Positions 63,178-64,000 of a DNA stretch of 64,000 bases are shown here, in pieces (the stretch's first letter is position 1; every line of letters starts with the position of its first letter). The stretch comes from Acinetobacter sp. ANC 3813. Its GTDB lineage: Bacteria > Pseudomonadota > Gammaproteobacteria > Pseudomonadales > Moraxellaceae. Location of the stretch: contig NZ_NEGK01000002.1 in assembly GCF_002135435.1 (NCBI RefSeq), forward strand, positions 40,478 through 104,477. Direction: 5' to 3'. The translations under genes and the position numbers were made by a program. Under the pieces are notes generated by a model. That model saw only the letters and a program-made list of their open reading frames with translations, searched no databases and was not told the origin of the DNA.

Positions 63178-64000
63178 ATGAAAAACGCATACATCATCGA
63201 TGCCATCCGTACACCTTTCGGCCGCTATGCAGGCGGACTTGCACCTGTACGTGCAGATGACTTAGGCGCATTGCCAATTAAAGCTTTAATGGAACGTAAC
63301 CCAACTGTGAATTGGGAACAGGTGGATGACGTCATTTACGGCTGCGCCAACCAAGCCGGTGAAGACAACCGCAACGTGGGTCGTATGTCTGCGCTGTTGG
63401 CAGGTTTACCATATCAAGTGCCTGCAACCACAGTAAACCGTTTATGCGGATCATCCCTTGATGCGCTTGCTATGGCAGCTCGCGCAATTAAAGCAGGTGA
63501 AGCTGAACTAATTATTGCAGGCGGCGTAGAAAGCATGTCACGCGCACCCTTTGTGATGGGTAAATCTGACAGCGCATATGGTCGCAGCCAAAAGATTGAA
63601 GACACCACCATGGGCTGGCGTTTCATTAACCCTAAACTAAAGGAAATGTATGGTGTAGAAACCATGCCGCAGACCGCCGAAAATGTTGCGGAGCAGTTCA
63701 ATATTAACCGTGAAGATCAGGATAAATTTGCTTTAGAAAGCCAACTACGCACGGCAGCTGCACAAGGCAAAGGCTTCTTTAAAAACGAAATTATACCAGT
63801 CAGTATTCCACAGCGTAAAGGTGAAGCGATTGTGGTGGATACCGATGAGCATCCACGCGCGTCGACCACAGCGGAAGGCTTAGCCAAGCTTAAACCTGTA
63901 GTAAAAGCCGATGGTACTGTGACAGCAGGCAATGCATCAGGTATCAATGACGGTGCAGCAGCAGTTCTGATTGCATCCGATGATGCTGTAGCAAAGTATG
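63178..64000 (+). CDS. Third 3-oxoadipyl-CoA-type thiolase, cut by window end
   Basis: The frame is open from ATG 63178 to the window edge (about 274 residues). It begins [20 protein letters not shown] and has [11 protein letters not shown] with the active Cys90. It follows PcaF and the copy at 28286 closely, with identical stretches such as [26 protein letters not shown] precedes the start. Placed after dicarboxylate-type beta-oxidation genes, it would split 3-oxoadipyl-CoA into succinyl-CoA and acetyl-CoA, like DcaF of ADP1. The C-terminal His/Cys motifs are outside the window. Confidence 0.92.
   Translation, partial: MKNAYIIDAIRTPFGRYAGGLAPVRADDLGALPIKALMERNPTVNWEQVDDVIYGCANQAGEDNRNVGRMSALLAGLPYQVPATTVNRLCGSSLDALAMAARAIKAGEAELIIAGGVESMSRAPFVMGKSDSAYGRSQKIEDTTMGWRFINPKLKEMYGVETMPQTAENVAEQFNINREDQDKFALESQLRTAAAQGKGFFKNEIIPVSIPQRKGEAIVVDTDEHPRASTTAEGLAKLKPVVKADGTVTAGNASGINDGAAAVLIASDDAVAKY

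Overview
The window looks like an Acinetobacter chromosome. The block pcaU<>pcaIJFBDKCHG-quiBCXA has the gene order known from Acinetobacter baylyi ADP1, the DNA is AT-rich, and the palindromic intergenic repeats, flavin reductase/oxygenase pairs and ETF-QO fit that genus. I assign the species no further. I saw no tRNA, rRNA, CRISPR array or transposase. Nearly the whole window is a catabolic island for aromatic and dicarboxylic acids.

Layout. (1) 1-684: 3' end of a class III CoA-transferase gene. (2) 1037-16735: pcaU, then the protocatechuate branch of the beta-ketoadipate pathway and the periplasmic quinate/shikimate genes, ending at a terminator. (3) 16789-18161: an IclR-type protein lacking its DNA-binding domain, a possible 34-residue membrane peptide, and a MarR regulator. 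(4) 18314-29491: a second complete route to the TCA cycle. It has a two-component resorcinol hydroxylase, gamma-resorcylate decarboxylase (metal ligands E8, H10, H164, D287 all present), an AAHS transporter, maleylacetate reductase, hydroxyquinol 1,2-dioxygenase and its own pcaI/pcaJ/pcaF copies. Inferred flow: 2,6-dihydroxybenzoate > resorcinol > hydroxyquinol > maleylacetate > 3-oxoadipate > succinyl-CoA + acetyl-CoA. (5) 29577-30425: a DUF4116 repeat protein, insulated by two strong hairpins. (6) 30513-38302: a Rieske oxygenase with a flavodoxin, an NAD(P)H:FAD reductase, an alpha/beta hydrolase, a periplasmic metallo-beta-lactamase-fold enzyme, an outer-membrane channel and an AraC regulator; substrate unknown.

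(7) 38811-46158: an unassigned set with an acyl-CoA synthetase, an HPAH C2-like monooxygenase, an HPAH C1-like reductase carrying a winged-helix tail, an FAH-family hydrolase, an NTF2-like protein, a small membrane protein, a TetR regulator and a small beta-rich protein. Diverged direct repeats with conserved internal spacing (38355-38502 and 46257-46411) flank it. This is the best candidate for an undescribed system. (8) 46580-48301: ETF-ubiquinone oxidoreductase. (9) 48581-64000: a LysR regulator, aldehyde dehydrogenase, YihU-like hydroxyacid dehydrogenase, lactonase-like hydrolase, two transporters, two near-identical acyl-CoA dehydrogenases, an ADP-forming acyl-CoA ligase, a FadB-like bifunctional enzyme, a thioesterase and a third PcaF-type thiolase cut by the window end. 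I infer lactone/omega-hydroxyacid oxidation feeding beta-oxidation of a dicarboxylate such as adipate, again through 3-oxoadipyl-CoA.

The regions converge on 3-oxoadipate/3-oxoadipyl-CoA. The window carries two pcaIJ sets and three pcaF-type thiolases, each in its own operon, with about a dozen recognisable terminators isolating the units.
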